Source: JAISGQ01 sp045604945
GTDB lineage: Bacteria; Bacillota; Clostridia; Oscillospirales; Acutalibacteraceae
Reading direction: 5' to 3'
Length of the DNA: 24,914 nucleotides
Assembly (NCBI GenBank): GCA_045604945.1
Contig: JAZUPA010000128.1
Span: forward strand, 1 to 24,914
Position 1 is the stretch's first letter. Every line of letters begins with the position of its first letter. Below the pieces are notes generated by a model. It searched no databases and was not told the DNA's origin. It saw nothing but the letters and a program-made list of their open reading frames with translations. Positions 1 to 8,486 of this stretch are shown here, in pieces. The translations under genes were made by a program, and so were the position numbers.

Positions 1-68
1 TTACACATATAAGGTCACCTCTCATTGTAGATTTTAACATATTGCTCCGTAATATTGCAATAATATGC

Positions 69-97
69 TTGATAAATTTAGAACAAAGTGCTACAAT
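69..97 (+). promoter_or_regulatory. Sigma-A type promoter of the ACT-domain/UPF0210 pair
   Basis: A -35 box TTGATA (69-74) and a -10 box TACAAT (92-97) are separated by exactly 17 bp. The predicted transcript starts near 104, giving a leader of only about 20 nt before the start codon at 126. Confidence 0.6.
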
Positions 98-125
98 CTA
101 CGCAGAACAAAAGGGAGGTCTCACC

Positions 126-395
126 ATGAGAGCTGTTATTACTGTTATTGGCAAGGATATGGTCGGTATTCTTGCAGGAGTATCCACCATCTGTGCAGAA
201 AACAACGCAAACGTCACTGAGGTTACCCAGTCCATCATGCAGGATCTTTTTGCAATGATCATGCTTGTTGACATTTCCAATCTGTCTGTTGATCTTCCCT
301 CTCTCCGTGCAAAGCTCACCGCATACGGAGATGAAAAGGGTCTGTCTGTTCACGTCATGCACGAGGACATTTTCAATTCCATGCACCGCATCTGA
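126..395 (+). CDS. ACT domain-containing protein, UPF0237 family
   Basis: An 89-residue protein consisting of a single ACT fold, the small-molecule-binding regulatory module. The N-terminus MRAVITVIGKDMVG followed by a helix containing ENNANVTEV is typical of UPF0237 proteins related to the glycine cleavage regulator GcvR. The start at 126 is chosen because GGGAGGT (113-119) is correctly spaced; an in-frame ATG at 42 lies upstream of the promoter and lacks a site. The UPF0210 gene follows after 12 nt, the conserved order for this pair. A role sensing an amino acid or related ligand for the partner is known only by analogy; the ligand is not evident. Confidence 0.9.
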   Translation: MRAVITVIGKDMVGILAGVSTICAENNANVTEVTQSIMQDLFAMIMLVDISNLSVDLPSLRAKLTAYGDEKGLSVHVMHEDIFNSMHRI

Positions 396-407
396 CGGAG
401 GGATCTT

Positions 408-1763
408 ATGCTCAACACAAAAGATATTCTCGAAACGATAAAAATGATTCAGGATGACCATCTGGACATCCGTACCATCACCATGGGCATCAGTCTGCTT
501 GACTGCGCCCGTGCAGACACTGAAAGTGCATGCACTGCAGTGTACGACAAGATAACAAAGAAAGCTGAGCACCTTGTGAAGGTCGGTGAGGAGATCGAGC
601 AGGAATACGGTATCCCCATTATAAACAAGCGTATTTCCGTTACCCCCGTATCTCTCGTTTCTGCTGCCTGCGGCGGCGATTCCGTTCCCTTTGCAAAGGC
701 TCTCGACAGAGCCGCAAAGGCTGTGGGTGTCAACTTTATAGGCGGCTATTCCGCTCTTGTTCAGAAGGGCTTCGGTCCTTTTGACGAGAAGTTCATCGAC
801 AGCATTCCCGAGGCTCTTTCCACTACCGATCTTGTATGTTCTTCTGTCAACATCGGTTCAACAAAGGCAGGCATCAACATGGATGCGGTCGCAAAAATGG
901 GTAAGATAGTCCGTCAGTGCGCAGAGCTTACCGCTGACAACTGCTCCTTCGGTGCAGCAAAGCTTGTCATCTTCTGCAATGCTCCCGAGGACAACCCCTT
1001 CATGGCAGGCGCCTTCCACGGTGTCGGAGAGCCTGACTGCGTCATCAATGTCGGTGTTTCCGGTCCCGGTGTTGTACGCGCTGCTCTTGCACGTCATCCC
1101 AACCGCGATATAACAGGCGTTGCGGATATTGTAAAGCGCACCGCTTTCAAGATCACAAGAATGGGTCAGCTGGTAGCTCAGGAGGCTTCACGCAGACTTG
1201 GCGTTCCCTTCGGCATCGTTGACCTCTCTCTCGCACCTACACCTGCTGTAGGCGACTCTGTTGCCTATATCCTTGAGGAGATGGGTCTTGAGAAGTGCGG
1301 AGCTCACGGCACTACTGCCTGTCTTGCTCTGCTCAATGATGCCGTCAAGAAGGGCGGCGTTATGGCAAGCTCCCATGTTGGCGGTCTGTCAGGTGCATTT
1401 ATCCCCGTTTCTGAGGATGCCGGCATGATCGAGGCTGCCCGATGCGGCGCTCTTACCCTCAACAAGCTCGAAGCAATGACCGCAGTCTGCTCTGTCGGAC
1501 TTGACATGATAGTCATCCCCGGCGACACCAGCGCCGATATAATCTCCGCAATCATTGCAGACGAAGCTGCAATAGGCATGGTCAACTCCAAAACCACCGC
1601 TGTGCGCGTTATCCCCGCAATCGGCGCAAAGCCCGGTGAGGAGCTTAATTTCGGCGGACTCTTCGGCTCCGGTCCCGTTATGCCCGTCAACACCCATTCT
1701 CCCGCAAAATTCATCTCCAGAGGCGGCAGAATTCCTGCACCTCTCCAGAGCCTTAAAAACTGA
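408..1763 (+). CDS. UPF0210 (DUF711) PFL family protein
   Basis: A 451-residue protein with the full expected length of UPF0210/DUF711. Members share a fold related to pyruvate formate-lyase and glycyl radical enzymes, but their reaction is not established. Glycine-rich segments (NVGVSGPGVV and the C-terminal FGGLFGSGPVMPV) and cysteines near AACGGDS and SCNAP-like positions are visible. It is very probably cotranscribed with the preceding ACT-domain gene, and a GGAGGG site at 396-402 precedes the ATG. The pairing suggests that the ACT protein modulates this enzyme. Assignment to the family is firm; the function is unknown. Confidence 0.92.
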   Translation: MLNTKDILETIKMIQDDHLDIRTITMGISLLDCARADTESACTAVYDKITKKAEHLVKVGEEIEQEYGIPIINKRISVTPVSLVSAACGGDSVPFAKALDRAAKAVGVNFIGGYSALVQKGFGPFDEKFIDSIPEALSTTDLVCSSVNIGSTKAGINMDAVAKMGKIVRQCAELTADNCSFGAAKLVIFCNAPEDNPFMAGAFHGVGEPDCVINVGVSGPGVVRAALARHPNRDITGVADIVKRTAFKITRMGQLVAQEASRRLGVPFGIVDLSLAPTPAVGDSVAYILEEMGLEKCGAHGTTACLALLNDAVKKGGVMASSHVGGLSGAFIPVSEDAGMIEAARCGALTLNKLEAMTAVCSVGLDMIVIPGDTSADIISAIIADEAAIGMVNSKTTAVRVIPAIGAKPGEELNFGGLFGSGPVMPVNTHSPAKFISRGGRIPAPLQSLKN

Positions 1764-1770
1764 TTTTTCT

Positions 1771-1800
1771 GCAGCCATTCTTTATCAGAATGGCTGCTTT
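1771..1800 (+). terminator. Rho-independent terminator after UPF0210
   Basis: A perfect 10-bp stem (GCAGCCATTC, 1771-1780, with GAATGGCTGC, 1788-1797) encloses a 7-nt loop and is followed by a discontinuous U-rich tail. It separates the ACT/UPF0210 unit from the ATPase operon. Confidence 0.8.
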
Positions 1801-1814
1801 GGTCTTTAATTTTA

Positions 1815-1843
1815 TTGCAATTTGAAAGCACCGGGAGTATAAT
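1815..1843 (+). promoter_or_regulatory. Sigma-A promoter of the V/A-ATPase operon
   Basis: TTGCAA (1815-1820) and a perfect TATAAT (1838-1843) are spaced by 17 bp. Transcription would start near 1850, about 30 nt before the first gene. No other strong promoter was noticed before the operon terminator at 10531. Confidence 0.75.
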
Positions 1844-1880
1844 ATTTTGAAGACAGGTTTGTTTTTTAAGGAGGATTTCC

Positions 1881-2213
1881 ATGAACGGACAAAACGACCT
1901 CAAGCGCGCTATTGATGCCATTGTTGCCACTGACAAAAAAGCCCGCGAAGCAACCGACATGGTGCGCAGAAATGCAGCCGATTCCGACAGGGTCATTGCC
2001 CGACGGGTAAAGGCTGTAAGAGACCAGTATATGTCCCGCGCTCTTCAGCGTGTTGATATTATCCAGAAGGTTGAAACAGAGTATGCCGACTATGAGTGGG
2101 AGCAGGCTCAGAAAAGATACAAGGCTCTCTCCGATGCTCTTGATGCCCGCTATGCCGAGATGGGCGACAAATGGGTCGAAGAGCTTGTCAGCAATGTAAT
2201 CAACGCTGACTGA
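1881..2213 (+). CDS. V/A-type ATPase peripheral-stalk subunit, G/H-like
   Basis: A 110-residue, highly charged, almost entirely alpha-helical protein with no membrane segment. Its alternating charged and hydrophobic pattern (for example KKAREATDMVRRNAADSDR) indicates a long coiled coil. In V/A-ATPases the peripheral stalk is a heterodimer of subunit E with a short coiled-coil partner (NtpF, AtpH or subunit G), and this is the only candidate for that partner in the operon. It is first in the operon behind AAGGAGG (1868-1874). Sequence identity within this subunit class is low, so the call rests on position, length and helix pattern. Confidence 0.72.
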   Translation: MNGQNDLKRAIDAIVATDKKAREATDMVRRNAADSDRVIARRVKAVRDQYMSRALQRVDIIQKVETEYADYEWEQAQKRYKALSDALDARYAEMGDKWVEELVSNVINAD

Positions 2214-2246
2214 ATCCCGCATAAAACCGTTTGAGGAGGTGTGAGC

Positions 2247-3305
2247 ATGCCGATAAGCTCAAATGCATCTAATGCCCTGTATGCCAAGTGCCGCGCTATG
2301 TTCGGCAAAAGGCTCACACGGCATGATATTGATATTCTTTTAAATTCCCGTTCTCTTTCGGATGTTGCGGTGTATCTCAAGAGCAACACGCGATATTCCG
2401 CAGCCCTCGCCAATGTTGATGAACGGCTTGCACACCGAGGACAGCTTGAAGCGGAGCTTGACAAGATGCTGTTCCGGCAGTTTGAAGCACTGTGCCGCTA
2501 TGAGATTTCAGTCGGTGAGCATCTGGCAGACTTCGTTCTTCGCAGGATGGAACTGAGACAGTATCTTGTTTTTCTGCGGTATCTTGATTCAGGCAATCCT
2601 CAGGAATATATATTCTCTCTGCCTACCTTCTTCGAAAGCCACACCAGCGTAAATCTTATGGAGCTTTCAAAGATACGCACCTTCCCTGAATTTCTTGAGC
2701 ATATAAAGCGCAGTGTTTTCTACGATGCTCTGAAGAATGTGAAGTACGATGAAAACCGCTTTGATTATGCATCAGTTGAAAACCTGATGTATTCAAAGCT
2801 TTATGATACTGCTGTGGATGCCTGCAAAAAGCATTATTCAGGCACCGCCCAGAAGGAGCTTCTGGATATTTTCGGAACCGAAATAGAGCTGCACAACGTT
2901 ATGACTGTGTACAGACTCAAAAAATACTATAATGCATCCCCTGAGTTTATAAGCTCAATGATTTACCCCTTCCAGGCGCGCATCAGCCGCCGCATCATGC
3001 GTGAGATAATATCTGCCCCGTCAGCCGATGAGGCTCTTGATATTTTCATCAGACGCACTCCCTACAGCCGCGAGGTAAATCACGAGCTGATAAATCGCAG
3101 TCATATTGACAACGTGTTCAGAGAGCTGCGCTATAAACGCTCTTTCCACTATATGCACTTTTCCACAAATCCGTCGGTGGTGCTTCTTTCATATATCAAT
3201 CTCACCGAAACAGAACTGACGGAAATCGTTACGATAATCGAAGGCACGCGCTACGGTCTGACCCCTGAGCGCATTGCCGAGCTTATAGTAATTGACAACT
3301 ATTGA
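2247..3305 (+). CDS. ntpC: V/A-type ATPase subunit C (d-like central rotor cap)
   Basis: A 352-residue soluble, helical protein of the V-ATPase subunit C/d family, which caps the membrane c-ring and links it to the central D-F shaft. The family pattern of repeated three-helix units is seen: LYAKCRAMFGKRLT near the N-terminus, EIELHNVMTVYRLKKYY around the middle, and a C-terminal PERIAELIVIDNY. The start at ATG 2247 is preferred over an in-frame GTG at 2241 because AGGAGG (2234-2239) sits 7 nt before the ATG and would abut the GTG. It lies between the stalk subunit and subunit I. Confidence 0.9.
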   Translation: MPISSNASNALYAKCRAMFGKRLTRHDIDILLNSRSLSDVAVYLKSNTRYSAALANVDERLAHRGQLEAELDKMLFRQFEALCRYEISVGEHLADFVLRRMELRQYLVFLRYLDSGNPQEYIFSLPTFFESHTSVNLMELSKIRTFPEFLEHIKRSVFYDALKNVKYDENRFDYASVENLMYSKLYDTAVDACKKHYSGTAQKELLDIFGTEIELHNVMTVYRLKKYYNASPEFISSMIYPFQARISRRIMREIISAPSADEALDIFIRRTPYSREVNHELINRSHIDNVFRELRYKRSFHYMHFSTNPSVVLLSYINLTETELTEIVTIIEGTRYGLTPERIAELIVIDNY

Positions 3306-3331
3306 TTCTCCTATGAAGGGAGCTGAGAAAA

Positions 3332-5305
3332 TTGGCTATTTCCAAAATGAAGCTTGTCACTGTCAGCGGTGATATGCGCAGCCTTGACAGGGCGATACGC
3401 ACCTGCTGCTCAAACGGAGACTTCCACATGGAACAGGCTACTGAATTTTTTGACAGCAAGCAGGGTTACACAACGATCAACGAAGAAAACCCATACAGTC
3501 ACTATCTGTCAAAGCTGGAAAATGCACTCAGCACTGCAAAACTGACTCCTGATGATTTTGATGCATCAAAATCTGATCTTGAGCCTGCTGAGCTTGCAAA
3601 ATTTGTCGATTCCTTCGAAAAAAGGATCGGTGAGCTTTCCTCTCAGATCAGTGAGCTTGAAAATGAGGTTCACAGCACCGGTCTTTCTCTTGAGCAGATG
3701 AAGCATTTCGAGGGTCTTGACCTTTGTCTTGACGAGCTTTTTGCCTGTGAGTTTGTCTGTATGAGATTCGGCAGACTGCCCCTTGAAAGCTTCGACAAGC
3801 TTGCTTACTACGAGGACAACCCCTATGTAATGTGCTTCCCCTGCACCAGGGATAAAAAATACGTCTGGGGTCTTTACTGCGCTCCCATCGATGCAATCGG
3901 TGAGGTGGACAGAATCTTCCAGAGCCTTTACTGGGAGCGTATCTGGATTCCTGCTGACACGGGTACCGTTGAGGAAGCGTGTGCGGTGCTGGAAGAAAAG
4001 CTCGGATACTGTCAGGATGAGCTTTCTGCTGCAAGGGCAGCTCTCGATGAATACTGGGCGCGGGAAAAGGATAAATGCGCTCTTGTATATGCCCTTCTTC
4101 TTCAGAAAAAGCAGAGCTTCGATCTCAGACGCTGCGCTGTACGATACGGTGATTCCAATACCTTCTATCTGGCAGGCTGGATTCCCTCAAAGGGGCTTGG
4201 CAGGCTGAAAGGGGAGCTTGAAAAGCTTTCGGGAATAACCTTCAAGGCTGAAAAGCCCGAGGAATGCGGCAAGGAACCTCCTACAGAGCTTAAAAACCCC
4301 TTACCGATAAAGGCTTTTGAGTTCTTTGTCTCAATGTACGGTCTGCCTGCTTACAGCGAGATCGACCCCACGCCCTTCGTGGCAATAACCTACTTCCTGC
4401 TGTTCGGTCTGATGTTCGGAGATGTGGGGCAGGGCTTCGTTCTGATGCTTGTCGCCTACTTCTTCATGTGGAAGATGAAGAAGATGCCTCTGGGAAGAGC
4501 CATTGCAATCTGCGGCTTCTCTTCCATGTTCTTCGGACTTCTCTTCGGCTCGGTATTCGGCTTTGAGGAATGGCTTAACCCCATGTTTGCATGGATTCAC
4601 GATAAGACGGGAATCCCCCTTACAAACGGAAAGCTTATTGATGTCCATCACTCATCCACCATTCTGAGTCTTATCTATTTCGCGGTCGGAATAGGCGTTG
4701 TGCTTGTCATCGCAGCAATGATGCTGAGCATTTATTCAAAGATCAAGCAGAAACACTGGGGCATGGCACTGTTCGATTCCAACGGACTTGCAGGTCTCGT
4801 TTTCTACACCGCTCTTATTGTCGGTGTAGGCGGTCAGATGCTTCTGGGCTGGAATATTCTCTCCCTCCCCTATATTATCGGGCTTATTGTTCTGCCCCTG
4901 CTTATCATCTTCTGCCGCGAGCCCCTCTGCGAGCTGCTTGAGGGCAAGGAGCACTGGCTCCCCGAAAGCCCCGGCGACTTCATTATGCAGAACTTCTTCG
5001 AGCTTATCGAGGTTCTTCTCTCCTACGTTTCCAACACCGTTTCATTCATGCGTGTAGGCGCCTTTGTTCTTGTTCACGCCGGTATGATGCAGGTTGTATT
5101 CACCCTTGCCGGTGAGCCCGGCAGCGTAACCTACGTTATTGTCATTGTAATCGGCAATATCATTATCATGGCTCTTGAAGCGCTTCTTGTTGGAATCCAG
5201 GCTCTGCGTCTTGAATTCTACGAAATGTTCAGCCGCTTCTTCTCCGGCACCGGCAGGGCTTACGAGCCTGTCAGACTTTCTGCCGACGCCTCAAAAATCA
5301 AATAA
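3332..5305 (+). CDS. ntpI: V/A-type ATPase subunit I (a-subunit, stator ion channel)
   Basis: A 657-residue two-part protein. Residues 1 to about 340 are a soluble, partly coiled-coil domain; the rest holds about seven or eight hydrophobic segments starting near FVAITYFLLFGLMFGDVG. Subunit I forms the stator half-channels that pass ions to the c-ring. Two conserved arginines are present: Arg574 in SFMRVGAF and Arg626 in QALRLEFYEMFSRFF, matching the pair essential in the Enterococcus hirae subunit. The start is TTG at 3332, supported by AAGGGAG (3316-3322); the next ATG (3347) would be too far from that site. The length is normal for the family. Confidence 0.95.
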   Translation: MAISKMKLVTVSGDMRSLDRAIRTCCSNGDFHMEQATEFFDSKQGYTTINEENPYSHYLSKLENALSTAKLTPDDFDASKSDLEPAELAKFVDSFEKRIGELSSQISELENEVHSTGLSLEQMKHFEGLDLCLDELFACEFVCMRFGRLPLESFDKLAYYEDNPYVMCFPCTRDKKYVWGLYCAPIDAIGEVDRIFQSLYWERIWIPADTGTVEEACAVLEEKLGYCQDELSAARAALDEYWAREKDKCALVYALLLQKKQSFDLRRCAVRYGDSNTFYLAGWIPSKGLGRLKGELEKLSGITFKAEKPEECGKEPPTELKNPLPIKAFEFFVSMYGLPAYSEIDPTPFVAITYFLLFGLMFGDVGQGFVLMLVAYFFMWKMKKMPLGRAIAICGFSSMFFGLLFGSVFGFEEWLNPMFAWIHDKTGIPLTNGKLIDVHHSSTILSLIYFAVGIGVVLVIAAMMLSIYSKIKQKHWGMALFDSNGLAGLVFYTALIVGVGGQMLLGWNILSLPYIIGLIVLPLLIIFCREPLCELLEGKEHWLPESPGDFIMQNFFELIEVLLSYVSNTVSFMRVGAFVLVHAGMMQVVFTLAGEPGSVTYVIVIVIGNIIIMALEALLVGIQALRLEFYEMFSRFFSGTGRAYEPVRLSADASKIK

Positions 5306-5322
5306 TATCGGAGGAAAAACTA

Positions 5323-5775
5323 ATGAATTATGTTATTTATCTTCTGCCTCTGGCAGTCATCTTCACAAGTGTTTATGCTGCTCTCAGATCCTTCACAAAG
5401 CACGGCAGCGGCAGCAAGGCTCTCAAGGTAAATCTTTCCTTTGTAGGCATCTTTGCTCTCGTTCTTATCGCAGGCGGTTTCAGCGTTTCTGCTGTTTCCG
5501 GCACCGATGTTGCTGTTTCTGCCACTGATGTTGCTGTTGCAGCTGCTTCTGCAGTTGACCCCACAAAGGGTCTCGGTATGATCGCTGCAGCTCTTGTTAC
5601 AGGTCTCTCCGGTATCGGCGGCGGTATCGCTGTTGCTGCAGCTGCTCCTGCTGCTATCGGCGCTACAAGCGAAGACCCCAAGGCATTCGGTAAGGCTCTT
5701 ATCTTCGTTGCACTTGGTGAATCCATCGCTCTTTACGGTCTGCTTGTTTCCATCATGATCCTCGCAAAATACTAA
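5323..5775 (+). CDS. ntpK: V/A-type ATPase subunit K (c-ring proteolipid)
   Basis: A 150-residue membrane protein with four hydrophobic segments. The second hairpin (residues 83-148) is a classical c-subunit: the glycine-rich helix GLSGIGGGIA (residues 94-103), the loop TSEDPKAFGKA, and the ion-carrying Glu133 in LGESIALYGLL. The first hairpin (residues 1-58) has no glycine zipper and no carboxylate, so each protomer has one ion site. A low-complexity linker with TDVAV repeated twice (residues 61-74) joins the halves. The Ser after Glu133 resembles sodium-type rings, but the usual helix-1 Gln position is Gly100, so the coupling ion is uncertain. It lies 17 nt after subunit I. Confidence 0.94.
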   Translation: MNYVIYLLPLAVIFTSVYAALRSFTKHGSGSKALKVNLSFVGIFALVLIAGGFSVSAVSGTDVAVSATDVAVAAASAVDPTKGLGMIAAALVTGLSGIGGGIAVAAAAPAAIGATSEDPKAFGKALIFVALGESIALYGLLVSIMILAKY

Positions 5776-5776
5776 G

Positions 5777-6085
5777 ATGAAGTTTTATCTTATCAGCGAT
5801 AACCACGATACCGTCACCGGTCTGCGGCTGGCAGGCATCGAGGGGGTTATCGTTCACGAGGAAACGGAAGTCCGCAGTGAGCTCGAAAAGGCTATGGCTG
5901 ACGAAACCATAGGCGTTATTCTTATGACAGAAAAGCTTATCGGACTTTGCCCTGAGCTTATTTATGACCTGAAGCTCAACCGCGCCCGTCCGCTGATAGT
6001 TGAAATTCCCGACCGACACGGCAACGGCAGAGCCAAGGACTCTATCGAGCGGTATGTCCGCGACGCCATAGGCGTTAAAATTTAA
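5777..6085 (+). CDS. ntpG: V/A-type ATPase subunit F (central shaft)
   Basis: A 102-residue protein with the alternating beta/alpha pattern of subunit F, which binds subunit D in the central shaft and can regulate the enzyme. MKFYLISDNHDTVTGLRLAG matches the family N-terminus, and VILMTEKL with PLIVEIPD matches the core strands. The ATG is one base after the subunit K stop codon, so translation is probably coupled. The symbol follows E. hirae usage, where ntpG encodes subunit F. Confidence 0.92.
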   Translation: MKFYLISDNHDTVTGLRLAGIEGVIVHEETEVRSELEKAMADETIGVILMTEKLIGLCPELIYDLKLNRARPLIVEIPDRHGNGRAKDSIERYVRDAIGVKI

Positions 6086-6099
6086 GGCAGGTGTATATT

Positions 6100-6702
6100 A
6101 TGCTTACACAGGAAGAAAAGCTGCAGGCGTTTCTCACCGCTATAGATGACTACGCTGAAAAACAGCGTTCAAGAATCCTGTCCGATCTTGAATCCAGCAA
6201 CCGCCTTGCAATTGAAAAAGCTGAAAAGGCTACCCTGGACGGCGCTCATGAGGTTATCGACCGGCAGACTGCGGCTGTGCGCATGCAGGTCAGCCGTGAC
6301 CTTGCCGCCCGCGATGCCGAAGCGCGAAATGAGCTTATCCGCAAAAGAAACGCCATCGAGGCTGAGGTTTTCTCCCGCGCATCCGATAAGCTCCGGGAGT
6401 ACACAAAAACCGATGACTACCGCGCCTATCTTGTTCGCTGCGCCTCCAATGCAGCCGGGATTTTAGGTGCTGTCGCAGGCACTGTTATCTTCATGCGCGC
6501 AGAAGATATCCGTTTCAAGGATGAGATAATCGCTGCATTCGGGCAGGGTCTCTGCTCTGTCAGCGAGGATGACAGCATCCGTATCGGCGGTCTGCGTTTT
6601 GAAAACGATGAGCTGTCACGGGCTATTGATGCAACCTATGACAGTGCGCTGTATTCTCAGCGCGATCGGTTCGCCGGAAGCAGCGGACTTAAAGTTATTT
6701 GA
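6100..6702 (+). CDS. ntpE: V/A-type ATPase subunit E (peripheral stalk)
   Basis: A 200-residue protein. The N-terminal half (about residues 1-105) is a charged coiled coil, and the C-terminal half is a mixed alpha/beta domain. This is the subunit E plan, in which the helix joins the small stalk subunit and the globular end grips the catalytic head. AAGGCAGG (6084-6091) favours ATG 6100 over GTG 6091, which would overlap it. It sits between F and A. Low conservation makes this a family-plus-context call. Confidence 0.88.
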   Translation: MLTQEEKLQAFLTAIDDYAEKQRSRILSDLESSNRLAIEKAEKATLDGAHEVIDRQTAAVRMQVSRDLAARDAEARNELIRKRNAIEAEVFSRASDKLREYTKTDDYRAYLVRCASNAAGILGAVAGTVIFMRAEDIRFKDEIIAAFGQGLCSVSEDDSIRIGGLRFENDELSRAIDATYDSALYSQRDRFAGSSGLKVI

Positions 6703-6718
6703 TTATTGAGGTGATAAT

Positions 6719-8473
6719 ATGACCTCCAAATGTGTCATACACGGCATTAACGGTCCTGTTGTAACCGTTAAGGGACGTACTTCCCTTTCGATGATGGAAA
6801 TGGTTTATGTAGGCGAGCAGAAGCTTGCTGCGGAAGTCATCGGAGTTGCCAACGATACTACAACCATACAGGTTTACGAGGAAACAACCGGTCTGCGCCC
6901 CGGAGACCCTGTATATTCCACAGGGGACAGACTTTCCGTAACCCTCGGACCCGGTATACTTGACAATATATTCGACGGCATTGAGCGCCCTCTTAAAAAG
7001 ATCGAGGAGCAGTGCGGTGCTTTTATCGACCGCGGTGCTTCCACCAACGCTCTTGATACCGAGAGACTGTGGGATGTTAAAATAAAGGTCAGCGTCGGCG
7101 ATAAGCTCTGCGGCGGTCAGATTTATGCGACCTGCCCCGAGACAACCATCATTGAGCATCGCTGCCTTGTCCCCCCTGCTCTCAGCGGAACTGTAAAATC
7201 TGTCAAGGCAGACGGCAAGTACAGAGTCGATGACACCGTTGTGGTTCTTGAGGATGAAAAAGGCGTTCTTCACGAGCTTTCCCTCTGTCAGAAATGGCCT
7301 ATCAGAAAGCCCCGACCTGTCTCCGAGCGGCTTTATGCCAACGCTCCCCTTATCACAGGTCAGAGAGTTATCGATACCCTGTTCCCCATTGCAAAAGGCG
7401 GCACTGCTGCTATTCCCGGCGGCTTCGGTGCAGGCAAGACCATGACCCAGCATCAGCTTGCAAAGTGGTGCGATGCAGACATTATCGTATATGTCGGCTG
7501 CGGTGAACGCGGCAATGAGATGTGTCAGGTTCTCTCGGAATTTTCTGAGCTTATGGACCCGAAATCGGGCAGACCCATGACCGACAGAACGGTGCTTATT
7601 GCCAACACCTCCAACATGCCTGTTGCTGCAAGAGAGGCATCCATCTACACAGGCATTACCCTTGCTGAATACTACCGTGATATGGGCTATCACGTTGCTA
7701 TAATGGCAGACTCCACCTCCCGCTGGGCTGAGGCTCTCCGCGAGATTTCAGGCAGACTTGAGGAAATGCCCGCAGAAGAAGGCTTCCCTGCCTATCTCCC
7801 CTCCAGACTTTCAGAATTCTATGAAAGAGCGGGACTTATGAAGACCCTTTCGGGAGAAAACGGCTCTGTTACAATTATCGGCGCTGTTTCTCCCCAGGGT
7901 TCCGACTTCTCTGAGCCTGTCACCCAGAACACCAAGCGCTTCACCCGCTGCTTCTGGGCGCTGGACAAGGCTCTGGCTTATGCAAGACATTATCCTGCCG
8001 TAAACTGGACCACCAGCTACAGTGAATACGGCAACGACCTCAGGGAATGGTACAATTCAAATGTAGGTCCTGATTTCATCAAGCTCAGAGAGCTTACCGC
8101 CTCACTGCTTCAGGAGGAAGCAAAGCTTATGGAGATCGTCAACCTCATAGGTTCTGATGTTCTTCCCGATGACCAGAAGCTTATCATTGAGATTGCAAGG
8201 GTCATCCGTCTTGGTTTTCTGCAGCAGAACGCCTTCCACAAGGATGATACCTTTGTACCCCTTGAGAAGCAGCTTAAAATGCTGCACTGCATAACATATC
8301 TTTACACCAAGGCACAGTCAGCCATTGCTGTGGGTGTTCCCCTTGCAAAGATCACCGAAACGGGTATCTTTGACAGTCTCATCCGCATCAAATACGATAT
8401 TCCCAATGATAAGCCTGAGTTGTTCGACACTTACATCAAGGCTATTGACACTGCCGTAAACGCGGCTCACTGA
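6719..8473 (+). CDS. ntpA: V/A-type ATPase catalytic subunit A
   Basis: A 584-residue catalytic subunit of the A3B3 head. The Walker A motif GGFGAGKT occupies residues 234-241 with Lys240, and the catalytic glutamate is Glu263 in VGCGERGNE. ADSTSRWAEALREISGRLEEMP and the PAYLPSRLSEFYERAG block are typical of A subunits. The non-homologous insert that distinguishes A from B subunits is present at about residues 110-195. The ATG follows GAGGTG (6707-6712). All catalytic residues appear intact. In fermenters of this kind the complex usually hydrolyses ATP to pump H+ or Na+ outward, but direction cannot be read from sequence. Confidence 0.98.
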   Translation: MTSKCVIHGINGPVVTVKGRTSLSMMEMVYVGEQKLAAEVIGVANDTTTIQVYEETTGLRPGDPVYSTGDRLSVTLGPGILDNIFDGIERPLKKIEEQCGAFIDRGASTNALDTERLWDVKIKVSVGDKLCGGQIYATCPETTIIEHRCLVPPALSGTVKSVKADGKYRVDDTVVVLEDEKGVLHELSLCQKWPIRKPRPVSERLYANAPLITGQRVIDTLFPIAKGGTAAIPGGFGAGKTMTQHQLAKWCDADIIVYVGCGERGNEMCQVLSEFSELMDPKSGRPMTDRTVLIANTSNMPVAAREASIYTGITLAEYYRDMGYHVAIMADSTSRWAEALREISGRLEEMPAEEGFPAYLPSRLSEFYERAGLMKTLSGENGSVTIIGAVSPQGSDFSEPVTQNTKRFTRCFWALDKALAYARHYPAVNWTTSYSEYGNDLREWYNSNVGPDFIKLRELTASLLQEEAKLMEIVNLIGSDVLPDDQKLIIEIARVIRLGFLQQNAFHKDDTFVPLEKQLKMLHCITYLYTKAQSAIAVGVPLAKITETGIFDSLIRIKYDIPNDKPELFDTYIKAIDTAVNAAH

Positions 8474-8486
8474 GGAGGGAACCTGA

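Noticed and set aside
49..66. Palindromic TATTGCAATA near the ACT gene promoter as an operator
   Set aside because: It is short, AT-rich and close to the window edge, so chance cannot be excluded.
78..572. A 164-codon minus-strand frame across the ACT and UPF0210 genes
   Set aside because: It overlaps two confidently identified plus-strand genes and has no ribosome binding site.
6695..7693. A 332-codon open frame on the minus strand opposite ntpA
   Set aside because: It mirrors the codon bias of the highly conserved ntpA gene, has no ribosome binding site and contains no recognisable domain.
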